Under the pieces are notes generated by a model. It made no database searches. It was not told the DNA's origin and was given only the letters and a program-made list of their open reading frames with translations. A program made the position numbers and the translations under genes. This document shows, piece after piece, positions 17,474-26,399 of a stretch of DNA of 64,000 nucleotides (positions are counted from its first letter, which is position 1; each line of letters begins with the position of its first letter). The stretch comes from Flavobacteriaceae bacterium GF1 (GTDB taxonomy: Bacteria; Bacteroidota; Bacteroidia; Flavobacteriales; Flavobacteriaceae), in the NCBI GenBank assembly GCA_009797885.1, contig WNKP01000005.1:281018-345017 (forward strand). The letters run 5' to 3'.

Positions 17474-18976
17474 ATGGAATATTTGTACCGTTTACTGACA
17501 AAGAAGTTGTGGCAAGGCAAAATAGTGCTGCTAGGCAGTATGGCCCTTGTCCTCCTTTCTTGCAGTGATGACGATGACGGAGGCCCGAACCCGATTTCAA
17601 ATGATGTCACGGTACAAGACTTTATGTGGAAGGCGATGAATGAGTGGTACTTTTGGCAAGCGGACGTTCTAGATTTAGCGGATGAACGGTTTGCCAATGA
17701 TCAGGAATACACCGAGTTTTTGCAGGCTACCCCAAATCCTGAGGATTTTATACGAAGCCTCCTGTTTGCTGAAGACCGATTTACTTTTTTTAATGAGGAT
17801 TTTGAAGTACTGCTTAACTCCCTATCGGGAGTGAGCAAAAGCAATGGATTGCAGTTCTTTATTATTGACCTAACGGAAGATGATACCAACAATGTATTTG
17901 GATTTGTACGAAATGTTGTCCCAGGGTCTACTGCAGCGGAGGCAGGGCTTAAAAGAGGGGATATTTTTTATGGGGTTGATGGACAGGTGCTGACACCCGA
18001 TAATTTTGGGGATTTATTGTTTGGTGAGAATGATACCTATACCTTAAATATGGGTGAGGCGGATATCGCCAATAGGTTGGTAAACCAAACCGAAAATGAA
18101 ATCACCTTGACGAAAATTGAAGATTTCTTGGAACCTCCTATTCGGGAAGCGAGAACCCTTGACATGAATGGCCAAAAAATCGGATACCTGATGTACCAAC
18201 GCTTTAATAGGGACTTCAATGATGAGCTAAATGAGGTATTCGGACAATTTGTGGCGAATGGTGTTACGGATCTGGTTTTGGATATGCGTTACAATCCCGG
18301 TGGCTCGGTAAACACCTCACGCCTTTTGGCGAGTATGATTTACGGTCCAAATACAAATGACCTCTATATCCGGCAACGCTGGAACGATAAACAACAATCA
18401 CGTTTTTCGAATCAGCAACTGGAAGATTATTTTGCCAATGAAGTACGATCCGGTGTAGCGCTCAATTCCCTAAACCTCAATAGGGTGTTTGTCTTGGCTA
18501 CCAATCGATCGGCTTCGGCAAGTGAATTGCTCATGAATGGTCTGGACCCTTACGTTGAGGTCATTCATATTGGCACAACAACGACTGGAAAAAATGAATT
18601 CTCCATCTCTTTGGTGGATGATCCCACGGGGGTAAATGGTCCCTACACCTATGGGGATGGAAGAAGGGAAAACCGGATCAATCCCGACAACAGATGGATC
18701 ATACAGCCATTGGTGGGGAGAAATGAAAATTCGGTTGGCTTTTTGGACTATACGGCTGGTTTTGCCCCGGATGTTGAGCTTAGGGAAGACGTATTCAATC
18801 TGGGAGAATTGGGTGATGTCAATGAGCCCTTATTGGCAAGAGCATTGGAGGAAATCACAGGGGTTTCCAGCAAACAGGCCCAAAAGTCCAGTTTTGGGGA
18901 ACCTGCGCCTTATAGGGATTTTAAAACACCGGTTAGGGAATTTATGATTCTGGACAAACCCTTGGATTTGAATTAA
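17474..18976 (+). CDS. S41-family serine peptidase lipoprotein (tandem copy 2)
   Basis: 500 residues. Signal with SPII site MALVLLSC followed by a poly-Asp linker (SDDDDGGPN). Same layout as the preceding gene: helical cap (VQDFMWKAMNEWYFWQADVLDLADERF), PDZ-like (FVRNVVPGSTAAEAGLKRGDIFYGVDG), LVLDMRYNPGGSV, NRSASASELLMNGL with the nucleophile, and TTTGKNEF with the catalytic Lys. The two clearly arose by tandem duplication, are separated by 6 bp and are probably co-transcribed. Both keep all catalytic residues, so neither looks like a decoy. Convergent with the Dph6-like gene at 36 bp. Confidence 0.9.
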   Translation: MEYLYRLLTKKLWQGKIVLLGSMALVLLSCSDDDDGGPNPISNDVTVQDFMWKAMNEWYFWQADVLDLADERFANDQEYTEFLQATPNPEDFIRSLLFAEDRFTFFNEDFEVLLNSLSGVSKSNGLQFFIIDLTEDDTNNVFGFVRNVVPGSTAAEAGLKRGDIFYGVDGQVLTPDNFGDLLFGENDTYTLNMGEADIANRLVNQTENEITLTKIEDFLEPPIREARTLDMNGQKIGYLMYQRFNRDFNDELNEVFGQFVANGVTDLVLDMRYNPGGSVNTSRLLASMIYGPNTNDLYIRQRWNDKQQSRFSNQQLEDYFANEVRSGVALNSLNLNRVFVLATNRSASASELLMNGLDPYVEVIHIGTTTTGKNEFSISLVDDPTGVNGPYTYGDGRRENRINPDNRWIIQPLVGRNENSVGFLDYTAGFAPDVELREDVFNLGELGDVNEPLLARALEEITGVSSKQAQKSSFGEPAPYRDFKTPVREFMILDKPLDLN

Positions 18977-19011
18977 TACGAGGGCAAACAACATGGGTTG
19001 TTTCCCGTACC

Positions 19012-19725
19012 TCAACCCTTCAACCGCAAATCGCAGTACCAAAACCCATATTCGGAACCATCTGCATTTTGTCCTGTTTGGGGAGCGGGATAGGTTTTAT
19101 ATACGATATCACCCTGGGTAAAGGCAATCGGCCATTGAAACAATGGGCCGTCAAAACAAAAGGTGTGAAACTCACCATTTTCCCCGCAGGGATCTACATT
19201 TGAGGGCAGGTCATCCAAAAACGACTGGTCGATCAACCGGCCACAAAAGGATTTGTCCAATACCTGGGCGTTTACACAAATGACTATTGCCTTCAACCCT
19301 AAGCCAATAAAATCCAAAAGTAATTGTCGGGTATCCTTTTTCCAAAGTGGAAAAACCGCCTTAAATCCCAAGGGATGTAACATCTGTTCCCTATAGGCCT
19401 TTAAATCCTCCAAAAAAATATCCCCAAAATAAGAATTGGCATAGCCTTGGTTTTGGAGCAATGTGAGGCGTTCCCGCATCGTAGCTCCATAAACTTCCAT
19501 AGAAGGGCTTTCCGGTAGCTCAATGATCTCCAACGGAATACTAAGGGATGCAGCCTGTGCCTCCAGTAAACTTCTATGGAGACCGTGCATGGATACCCTT
19601 TGATATTCTTTACTGATAGTGGTTACCAGCAGGTCAACTTCTTTACCTTCCTTTTGAACCATATGCAGTGCCATGGCCGCATCCTTGCCACTGCTCCAAT
19701 TAAAAAATGCTTTTCCCTTATCCAT
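19012..19725 (-). CDS. Dph6-like PP-loop ATP pyrophosphatase (diphthine-ammonia ligase family)
   Basis: 237 residues. The N-terminal PP-loop is FFNWSSGKDAAMAL, a variant of SGGxDS. The family block of MJ0570/Dph6 proteins follows: GLHRSLLEAQAASLSIPLEI, then TMRERLTLLQNQGYANSYFGDIFLEDLKAYRE, and DPCGENGEFHTFCFDGPLF. In archaea and eukaryotes the family amidates diphthine on elongation factor 2. Bacteria lack diphthamide, so the substrate here is unknown. It overlaps the upstream BtuF-like gene by 8 bp inside a B12 uptake locus, so a cobamide-related amidation or nucleotide hydrolysis is a reasonable guess, not shown. Confidence 0.83.
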   Translation of the reverse strand: MDKGKAFFNWSSGKDAAMALHMVQKEGKEVDLLVTTISKEYQRVSMHGLHRSLLEAQAASLSIPLEIIELPESPSMEVYGATMRERLTLLQNQGYANSYFGDIFLEDLKAYREQMLHPLGFKAVFPLWKKDTRQLLLDFIGLGLKAIVICVNAQVLDKSFCGRLIDQSFLDDLPSNVDPCGENGEFHTFCFDGPLFQWPIAFTQGDIVYKTYPAPQTGQNADGSEYGFWYCDLRLKG

Positions 19726-20515
19726 ATTTTTCTTTCCAATCCAACAGGAGTTTATGTACGAGCGGCAAACCGTCCAGCAGGGTAGCAGGACCGGGTTGCA
19801 GGATGATTTCGGATTTTATTTCATGGATGGAATCGGTTTTTAGGGCGTTGATGTGCTCCCATCCCTCGCGCGTTATCATTTTGTCCTTTTTAAACATTTT
19901 ACCACACCAGGAGGCCAGTATCACATCAGGATTCCGGTCAATTACCATACTGTGGTTGGCCAGGATACGATTCTTTGCCAATGACGCCTGTCTATCTTTA
20001 AAAACATCGGTCCCACCAGCAATTTCAATGATTTCACTTACCCATTGGATCCCTGTTATCAGGGGATCATACCATTCTTCAAAGTATACCCTGGGTTTTT
20101 TGGTCCAGCTTTTGGTTTTCTGTTTCATCTGAAGGATATCGTCCTCAATTCTTCGTACCAAATCCAAAGCGGCATCTTTTTTATCCACCAAGGCTCCCAA
20201 CTGCACCATCATTTGTAATATCCCTTGAATACTTCTATGATTGTTGACCCAAACCGTGATGCCCTGGGCAATTAATTCTTTGGCAATGGTAGCTTGAATA
20301 TCGGAAAAGCCAATAACCAAATCGGGTCGTAACGCCAAGATATCGTCTGTTTTAGCCTCTAAAAATGTGGAGACCTTGGGTTTTTCCTTTCTGGCCCTTT
20401 TTGGTCTGACCGTAAAACCGGATATCCCAACAATCCGTGCTTCTTCGCCCAGTAGATATAGGGTTTCCGTAGTTTCTTCCGTAAGGCATACAATACGTTT
20501 GGGGCTATAATCCAT
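19718..20515 (-). CDS. BtuF-like cobalamin-binding protein without a signal peptide
   Basis: 265 residues. The fold is that of class III solute-binding proteins (PeriBP_2/BtuF): RIVCLTEETTETLYLLGEEARIVGISG, then DILALRPDLVIGF, a long backbone helix, and RNPDVILASWCG. The start at ATG 20515 leaves no hydrophobic leader, and no in-frame extension would add one, so the protein should remain in the cytoplasm, unlike the lipoprotein paralog encoded at 24238. It is translationally coupled to the Dph6-like gene. A role in handling imported cobamide inside the cell is possible. Confidence 0.8.
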   Translation of the reverse strand: MDYSPKRIVCLTEETTETLYLLGEEARIVGISGFTVRPKRARKEKPKVSTFLEAKTDDILALRPDLVIGFSDIQATIAKELIAQGITVWVNNHRSIQGILQMMVQLGALVDKKDAALDLVRRIEDDILQMKQKTKSWTKKPRVYFEEWYDPLITGIQWVSEIIEIAGGTDVFKDRQASLAKNRILANHSMVIDRNPDVILASWCGKMFKKDKMITREGWEHINALKTDSIHEIKSEIILQPGPATLLDGLPLVHKLLLDWKEKYG

Positions 20516-20607
20516 CTCATTGCTAAGTTAGTATAGATACTTTTGGGAATATTACCATATAAGTGGGTAATTACCGATGACATTGGGCAAAAGGAGTGTC
20601 ATCTATT

Positions 20608-20655
20608 AAAAAAGGTGGAATACAATACCATTGTAAACCACCCTCTTTTTTATAG
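20608..20655 (-). terminator. Terminator after btuG
   Basis: GGTGG (20614-20618) pairs with CCACC (20638-20642), and inside it TACAAT pairs with ATTGTA, giving a long interrupted stem. On the minus strand CCACC is followed by six T; on the plus strand a T-rich run also follows. It separates btuB-btuG from the downstream BtuF-like/Dph6-like pair. Confidence 0.65.
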
Positions 20656-20664
20656 TATAATGGT

Positions 20665-22083
20665 TTATCGCTCTGCCGTACCGTTAAAATAGACCTCCCC
20701 AGGGTTAAGGTCTACCTCCAACGAAGTTAAACGTGAATTATCCGAAAGGTCATAAACATCCAGCGAACCTGGACTTCTGAAGTCCTTTGCGTCCACACCA
20801 TACAACCTTCCATCATTTACCGTCATATCGTAAAAGGAAACACCTTCAATCTCCGGAGATGAGGGTAAAGCAGTGTCTGAAACATTGAATTCAAACACGT
20901 TCCCACCCAAATAATAGTACAGCGCGTCCCCATCTATTGAAAGATAATTGGGATGCTCCGTTTGGGCAAATTCAAAAGTGGCCTCTACCGTATTGGTTGC
21001 TATATTAATTCTATCCAACTGGCCAGCGGTCTCATTTCCTGTAAATGCGGGATTTCCCCCAGAAAGCACCCATAAATTGTCATTCGCATCCAGTTGTAAC
21101 GTATTGGGTCGATTTGCAACCGGGATGGTTGTGGTAACCATATTGGTCGTTGCATCAATAACCGTAATAATGTTATTTTGGCCAAAGCCTCCTTGCATGG
21201 ACACATATATGGTATTATCCTTTACAATTAAGCGTTCCGGGCCTTCCGCTACGGAAATCCTGCTCTCTACCGTATTGTTCTCTAGATTTACCACGGCCAC
21301 AAAATCATCATTGGGATTTAATCCATCACCCCAATTCGTCACATAGCCTGTGCCATTGACAATAGCCATATAACGTGGATTTAAAAAGTCATCTTCATCG
21401 GCTCCCCCTATGGTAGCCACCGATTCAAACGTATAGCGATTGACAACTTCCACTTTTTGCGAATTATTCACTACGATATAGCCCAAATCTCCGTTGAAGG
21501 CCATACTTTGGGCGGTATCGCCCCAGGCATCCACCTCGTTTACCGATTTGAATATCCCGTTCTCCACAGTGCTCAAATCAGCCGTAACAAAGGACATGGA
21601 TGAATCACCACGGCCAAAACCACCTTCATGAAGCACTAAAATCCCATTTTCAAAAGGAAAAGAATCATTGTCCGTAAGGGTTATCGTAATGGAATTGGAT
21701 GGTCCTATAAAATCTGTTGCGCCGTTTACGGCCGTTAAGGTCAGGATAATTTCTTCACTGGGTTCAACGGCATCGTCATCTATGATTACAAGGTTTTGGG
21801 TAACGGTACGCTGACCAGCACCTAGCACCAAACTTCCGGATAGGGCCTCGTAATCCTCCCCTGCGGTAGCAGTTCCCGAAACTTCGTAGGTTAGTGTTAC
21901 ATCGGTGGTAAACGCATCGGTTGTAGTAAATGATACCGCAATGGTACCGTCACCTTCCGAAAAGGTATCTTGGGTCACGGAGACATTTATCCCCGGTAAT
22001 ACGGGTTGATCGTCATCATCGCTACAGCTGGTAAAAAACAGCCCTGTTAGGGCAACCATCAAAAAAAATCGGTTTTTTCTCAT
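20665..22083 (-). CDS. btuG: BtuG-type cobalamin-binding surface lipoprotein with extra Calx-beta domain
   Basis: 472 residues. SPII signal with FTSC (Cys20) and an acidic SDDDD start, as in surface-exposed Bacteroidetes lipoproteins. Residues ~30-145 form a Calx-beta domain (TATAGEDYEALSGSL, DDDAVEPSEEIILTL). From ~150 there is a seven-bladed propeller of the DUF5074/YncE type (ILVLHEGGFGRGDSSMSF, YIVVNNSQKVEVVN, RPNTLQLDANDNLWVLSGG). In Bacteroides, BtuG is a DUF5074 protein that captures B12 with very high affinity and passes it to BtuB; the gene is next to btuB there as here (1 bp gap). The Calx-beta insert is not part of the classical BtuG as I know it. Outer-membrane, outward-facing. 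Confidence 0.82.
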   Translation of the reverse strand: MRKNRFFLMVALTGLFFTSCSDDDDQPVLPGINVSVTQDTFSEGDGTIAVSFTTTDAFTTDVTLTYEVSGTATAGEDYEALSGSLVLGAGQRTVTQNLVIIDDDAVEPSEEIILTLTAVNGATDFIGPSNSITITLTDNDSFPFENGILVLHEGGFGRGDSSMSFVTADLSTVENGIFKSVNEVDAWGDTAQSMAFNGDLGYIVVNNSQKVEVVNRYTFESVATIGGADEDDFLNPRYMAIVNGTGYVTNWGDGLNPNDDFVAVVNLENNTVESRISVAEGPERLIVKDNTIYVSMQGGFGQNNIITVIDATTNMVTTTIPVANRPNTLQLDANDNLWVLSGGNPAFTGNETAGQLDRINIATNTVEATFEFAQTEHPNYLSIDGDALYYYLGGNVFEFNVSDTALPSSPEIEGVSFYDMTVNDGRLYGVDAKDFRSPGSLDVYDLSDNSRLTSLEVDLNPGEVYFNGTAER

Positions 22084-22084
22084 T

Positions 22085-23914
22085 TTAAAAGTTTAATACT
22101 AATTGGGTTTGAATATTTCTATTGGGCATAGGTCGCAGTGCAATATTTTCATAATACACGTTGAATACGTTGTTAAGGGTGAAACCAAGCCTACAGTGTA
22201 ACTTGCCTTCTGTTTTAAAGGAATAGGTTACCCCGGCATTGGCTACTTGGTACCCTTCCAATTCTCCACCGATAATTGCTACCGAACCATTGTAGAGATG
22301 CTGGTAAAAAGCACTAAAATTGGAGAAGCGATAGGCCAGGGAAGCATTGCCCCTATGAAAAGGCACATAAATCAATTGCTCCCCCGTTGCTTTATCTTCG
22401 GAAACGGTATAGGCATAATTGGCTTTAAAGTCCACTTCTTGTTTTTCACCAATGGATTGCTGTATTCCGAGCTCCACTTCCACACCATAGATTTGTACAT
22501 CATCCACATTGACAGGAGACCAGATTCCTTGGGTATTGGGCAGCCACCGAATCATGTCCACGGTGGAAATGTAGTAGCCGTTCAATTGCAGTGTTAGCGG
22601 ATCCAGCTTGAACCGGTGTCCCAAATCCACTTGATACGATTGTTCCGGTTGTAATTCCAAATTGCCGCCGGGTTGCCAGTATAGATCATTAAAGGTGGGG
22701 ATTCGGAAATTACGGGATGCATTCAATTGAAGTTTGTACACACGACCAAAATCATAACTCCCGTCCCATGCAAAAACAATGGGACTGGAAAAATCCGATG
22801 AAAAATCCTGCCGTAGGCTCAGGTTGTACCTCAATTTTTCCGTTAACGTATGTTTTACCAATGCTGTAACGGCAAAATCGTTTCGTTCCGGTGCACCAAA
22901 ACTGCTTCCCCTACCCGTAAAATTGTTGTATTCCACGAAAGAATTCAATCGAAATGAATTTGAGAGTTCAACATCCAGTGAATAGCGCGCCAATACCGTG
23001 GTCACCCGGCCATCCGAGAAATTGTCCGAATCCCTATTTTCAAAATACTTGAACCCTTCGTACAAGTGTGCCACCTTTAGTTTACTAATGGCTTTTTTTC
23101 CAAATCTTCCCCATTCCAATTGGGTCCGAAATTGATTGTCCTCGTATCGGCTACGCCCAGGTGCAACCAGGTTACCGGATAGATTTCGGTCCCCTATAAA
23201 GCTTTGATGGTACAAACGAAGTACATCGCGGTCATTTAATCGGTAACCGGTGTTAAAGTTGATATTAAGGTGTTCAAACTCGCCATTGGTATTTCGTTCA
23301 TCCGTTTCCAGGTACAAATAGTCATTATCGGAGCTATTGTAGTTGACCCCAAAACTCGAAGACCAATTTCCTGTCCCAAAACTATTGCTGTAATTCAGAC
23401 TACGGGTATCAAAACTGCCATAGCCCGTCACCACTTGATGATCGGAGTGCTTTTCGAACTTTAAATCATTATTTAAATGAACGGAACCTCCTATGGCCCC
23501 GGTACCAAACTGGACGCTACCGCCACCGCTACGTATCGCCACCGAACTATAGTTCAAAGGATTGACCGTATTGAAATCTACCTGGCCATTGAGCTGGGAG
23601 TTGATGTTGATGCCGTTCCATACAACCGCAGTATGGGAGGCATTGGTCCCTCGAAACGAAGGGGAAGACACCATTCCCAAGCCGTTTTCCTTAAAATAAA
23701 TGGCACTGTTAAAGTGTAAAAGGGAGGTGAGGAACGTACCATTGCGTTGTATGGTACTGTCTTTTAGTACGGTAACCTTATGACCTTCCGCATAACGCTT
23801 TACACGCACATCGGAAACGGTAACCTCATCCAAACGATGGGTAGTCATTTCCTGGGCGCTTAATCTAAAAAGCGATACTAATGCCAGCGATATAAAGAGG
23901 TGTCCAGTCTTCAT
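22085..23914 (-). CDS. btuB: TonB-dependent cobalamin receptor
   Basis: 609 residues, the usual size of BtuB. Signal peptide ends near LSAQ. The plug domain begins LDEVTVSDVRVKR, continues with SPSFRGTNASHTAVVWNGININS and the GGGSVQFGTGAIGGSVHL block. A 22-strand barrel follows, with typical SLRQDFSSDFSSPIVFAWDGSYDF strands and a C-terminus ending in an aromatic (QTQLVLNF). Substrate assignment rests on the cobalamin riboswitch in its leader and on btuG directly downstream. Transports B12 or other corrinoids through the outer membrane using TonB energy. Confidence 0.92.
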   Translation of the reverse strand: MKTGHLFISLALVSLFRLSAQEMTTHRLDEVTVSDVRVKRYAEGHKVTVLKDSTIQRNGTFLTSLLHFNSAIYFKENGLGMVSSPSFRGTNASHTAVVWNGININSQLNGQVDFNTVNPLNYSSVAIRSGGGSVQFGTGAIGGSVHLNNDLKFEKHSDHQVVTGYGSFDTRSLNYSNSFGTGNWSSSFGVNYNSSDNDYLYLETDERNTNGEFEHLNINFNTGYRLNDRDVLRLYHQSFIGDRNLSGNLVAPGRSRYEDNQFRTQLEWGRFGKKAISKLKVAHLYEGFKYFENRDSDNFSDGRVTTVLARYSLDVELSNSFRLNSFVEYNNFTGRGSSFGAPERNDFAVTALVKHTLTEKLRYNLSLRQDFSSDFSSPIVFAWDGSYDFGRVYKLQLNASRNFRIPTFNDLYWQPGGNLELQPEQSYQVDLGHRFKLDPLTLQLNGYYISTVDMIRWLPNTQGIWSPVNVDDVQIYGVEVELGIQQSIGEKQEVDFKANYAYTVSEDKATGEQLIYVPFHRGNASLAYRFSNFSAFYQHLYNGSVAIIGGELEGYQVANAGVTYSFKTEGKLHCRLGFTLNNVFNVYYENIALRPMPNRNIQTQLVLNF

Positions 23915-23952
23915 AACAGCAAACCTTTATCCCGAAGGTTTTTAAGTTTTAA

Positions 23953-24150
23953 TCGAATCAGGCAGGTCTCCTGGCTTTCAATTTGTTATTCTACCTTCCC
24001 ATCCCAATCGGAACAGTGGCATTGCAGACAATAACAACTCTTTGCAGAGATGCTGAAAACGCTTCAGCATATGATAACAGTTGCGGGAACAGCTCCGGAT
24101 TTACACCGAATTCCCTTTTAATTGAAAAACTCCCCTTATTGGGAATCCTT
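23953..24150 (-). ncRNA. Cobalamin riboswitch controlling btuB-btuG
   Basis: Read on the minus strand, the leader contains the hallmarks of the class: TTCGGTGTAAATCCGGAGC with GTTCCCGCAACTGT, the GCCACTG box (24014-24020 on the plus strand as CAGTGGC), the GATGGGAAGG element, and the closing AGCCAGGAGACCTGCCTG (23957-23975). Binding of adenosylcobalamin should fold a kissing loop and block expression of the downstream receptor genes. It serves only the minus-strand genes; the divergent ABC importer has no such element. Confidence 0.93.
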
Positions 24151-24158
24151 CAAACCTA
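24151..24158 (-). promoter_or_regulatory. -7 element of the btuB riboswitch transcript
   Basis: CAAACCTA on the plus strand reads TAGGTTTG on the minus strand, an exact TAnnTTTG match. It sits directly at the outer edge of the riboswitch, so the transcript would start at about the first base of the aptamer. Confidence 0.55.
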
Positions 24159-24224
24159 AATCTTGAACGAAAGTACGTATTTAAATTCAACTGCGGATTC
24201 TTTTCCCATAATTTTCAATTCGTC

Positions 24225-24232
24225 TAATTTTG
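24225..24232 (+). promoter_or_regulatory. Candidate -7 element of the btuFCD importer operon
   Basis: TAATTTTG is an exact TAnnTTTG match only 5 bp before ATG 24238 and 14 bp before a second in-frame ATG at 24247. If used, the transcript would have almost no leader, or translation starts at 24247. No clear -33 TTTG. Confidence 0.35.
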
Positions 24233-24237
24233 GGGCC

Positions 24238-25380
24238 ATGATAAAAATGAAATTTTTTCCATTGCTACTTCTTGGGCTGGTTATCTCCTGCAAGAAAAAT
24301 GTAAGATCGGTCCAGCAAGTTCAGGTACCAAATACTACCACCAGCTACGCCAAAAGCTTCTCCATTGAAAGCGGCGATGGATTTACGGTGCTTCAAGTAA
24401 ACCGCCCTTGGCCTGGGGCTTCCAAGGCGTTTCGCTATTTAGTGGCTCCCAAGGAAAAACTGGCCGCTATGACCTTCCCTTCCGATGCCTATGACGCCGT
24501 GGTTGCCACGCCCATTACCTCTTTGATTGCTACCTCCACAACGCATATTCCTGCCTTGGAAAGTTTAGGGGGCTTGGATAAATTGATTGGATTTCCCGAC
24601 ACAAAATACATTTCCTCCATGCCGGCAAGGGAATTGATTTCCACTGGAAAAATAAAAGAATTGGGTACCAATGAAAGCCTTAACACTGAGATGGTTTTGG
24701 AATTACGACCCGATGTGATCGTCGGTTTTGGTATCGACGACCAAAACAGCGCATATCACGTTTTCCAAAAAGCCAATATCCCCGTGGTATTCAATGGGGA
24801 TTGGACGGAAGAAACCCCATTGGGCAAAGCCGAATGGATTAAATTCTTTGGGGTGCTGTTGGATAAACAAAAGGAAGCCGACAGTATATTCAAGGCAATT
24901 GAAACTTCCTATCAAGAAGTGAAAAAAATAGCCGCTAAAGCCGCCAAAAAACCTACGGTATTGAGTGGTGCCCTCTTCAAGGACGTCTGGTATTTACCGG
25001 CTGGGGAAAGTTGGGCCGCCCAATTCATCAAAGATGCCAATGGGGAATATCTTTATCAAGCGACCTCGGGAACCGGTAGTTTGTCCTTGAGCTTGGAAAG
25101 CGTTTTGGAAAAGGGGCAACAAGCCAATGTTTGGATTGCCCCTTCACGGTTCACATCGTATCAAGAAATGGAACAGGCCAATGCCCACTATCAACAGTTC
25201 AACGCTTTTAGGGTCAAAAAGATATATACTTTTGCCAATACCCGGGGGGCTACCGGTGGCCTCCTGTACTATGAGCTGGCGCCGCAACGGCCCGATTTGG
25301 TACTACAGGATTTGGTGCATTTTTTCCATCCGGAAATCCTACCGGACCATAATCCTTACTTTTTTACACCTTTGCAATAG
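24238..25380 (+). CDS. btuF: Cobalamin ABC transporter substrate-binding lipoprotein
   Basis: 380 residues from ATG 24238 (ATG 24247 is also possible). SPII signal MKFFPLLLLGLVISC. Class III solute-binding fold: ATPITSLIATSTTHIPALESLGGLDKLIGF, then ELRPDVIVGFGIDDQ, a long linker helix and QQANVWIAPS. Periplasmic, anchored to the inner membrane, delivering substrate to the permease encoded next. Specificity for B12 is inferred from the divergent riboswitch-controlled btuB; siderophore-type substrates cannot be fully excluded, as these families overlap. The stop codon shares a base with the GTG start of the permease. Confidence 0.82.
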   Translation: MIKMKFFPLLLLGLVISCKKNVRSVQQVQVPNTTTSYAKSFSIESGDGFTVLQVNRPWPGASKAFRYLVAPKEKLAAMTFPSDAYDAVVATPITSLIATSTTHIPALESLGGLDKLIGFPDTKYISSMPARELISTGKIKELGTNESLNTEMVLELRPDVIVGFGIDDQNSAYHVFQKANIPVVFNGDWTEETPLGKAEWIKFFGVLLDKQKEADSIFKAIETSYQEVKKIAAKAAKKPTVLSGALFKDVWYLPAGESWAAQFIKDANGEYLYQATSGTGSLSLSLESVLEKGQQANVWIAPSRFTSYQEMEQANAHYQQFNAFRVKKIYTFANTRGATGGLLYYELAPQRPDLVLQDLVHFFHPEILPDHNPYFFTPLQ

Positions 25381-26399
25381 TGCAGACCATAGCCTCCCAT
25401 AAGCCGCAATTTATCGTATTGTTCCTGATCCTATTGGCATCGGGCCTGCTAAACATTAGTTTGGGATCGGTAGCCATACCCCTATCCCAAACCTTTAAGG
25501 CCCTTTTTGGGGAAGCTATGGAGAATACCTCATGGGAATACATTATTTACAGTTATCGCCTGCCAAAGGCCGCAACGGCCATTTTGGTCGGGGGCGGGCT
25601 TTCCTTAAGCGGTCTGCTCATGCAGACGCTGTTTCGAAACCCATTGGCGGGACCGTTTGTATTGGGTATCAGTTCCGGAGCTAGCCTTGGGGCAGCCCTT
25701 CTTTTGATGGGGGCAACACTCCTGGGCAGCATTTTGGTATCCGATGTTTCTTTGGTAGTGGCAGCCAGTGCCGGTAGTTTTTTGGTACTATTGGTGGTGG
25801 TTCTGGTGGCCAATCGCGTTAGGGATACAATGGCCTTGCTGATCATAGGTTTAATGTTCGGGAGCATTACAGCTGCTATAGTAAGTGTATTGGCCTATTT
25901 TTCGGATGCAGAACAATTGCAACGCTTCATTTTTTGGACCTATGGAAGTGTAGGAAACCTCTCCTGGAACCAAAATGCCTTGCTCGGAGCGGTGGTCATT
26001 GTTGGTGTGGCCCTAAGTGTGCTCCACATTAAAAGCCTAAACGCCCTCCTATTGGGAGAACAGTACGCCCAAAGCCTGGGGATAACCTTAAAAAAATCAC
26101 GTTTGGGAATAATTTTGGTTACAGGCCTATTGGCCGGTAGCATAACCGCGTTTGCGGGTCCCATTGCCTTTGTGGGGCTTGCCGTTCCCCATTTGACCCG
26201 GCAAATATTCAAGACCATGGATCATAAGGTGTTGGTCCCTGCAGTCTTTTTGTACGGTGCCATTTTATTGTTACTATGTGATACCATTGCCCAATTGCCT
26301 TCATCGGCCCAAGTGTTGCCCATTAATGCCATTACATCCATTGTAGGGGCTCCCGTGGTCATTTGGCTGTTGGTGAGAAAACGTAAACTATTCTTTTGA
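25380..26399 (+). CDS. btuC: BtuC/FecCD-family ABC transporter permease
   Basis: 339 residues starting at GTG 25380, which overlaps the preceding TAG by one base; the next ATG would cut the first membrane helix. About ten transmembrane segments. Family blocks: YRLPKAATAILVGGGLSLSGLLMQTLFRNPLAGPFVLGISSGASLG near residues 57-105, and GPIAFVGLAVPHLTRQI with the coupling helix that contacts the ATPase. Inner-membrane homodimer in the family. Its last codon overlaps the ATPase start. Confidence 0.88.
   Translation: MQTIASHKPQFIVLFLILLASGLLNISLGSVAIPLSQTFKALFGEAMENTSWEYIIYSYRLPKAATAILVGGGLSLSGLLMQTLFRNPLAGPFVLGISSGASLGAALLLMGATLLGSILVSDVSLVVAASAGSFLVLLVVVLVANRVRDTMALLIIGLMFGSITAAIVSVLAYFSDAEQLQRFIFWTYGSVGNLSWNQNALLGAVVIVGVALSVLHIKSLNALLLGEQYAQSLGITLKKSRLGIILVTGLLAGSITAFAGPIAFVGLAVPHLTRQIFKTMDHKVLVPAVFLYGAILLLLCDTIAQLPSSAQVLPINAITSIVGAPVVIWLLVRKRKLFF

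Noticed and set aside
19718..20515. A missed signal peptide for the BtuF-like protein
   Set aside because: The frame upstream of ATG 20515 offers no hydrophobic leader, so the protein is called cytoplasmic rather than mis-started.
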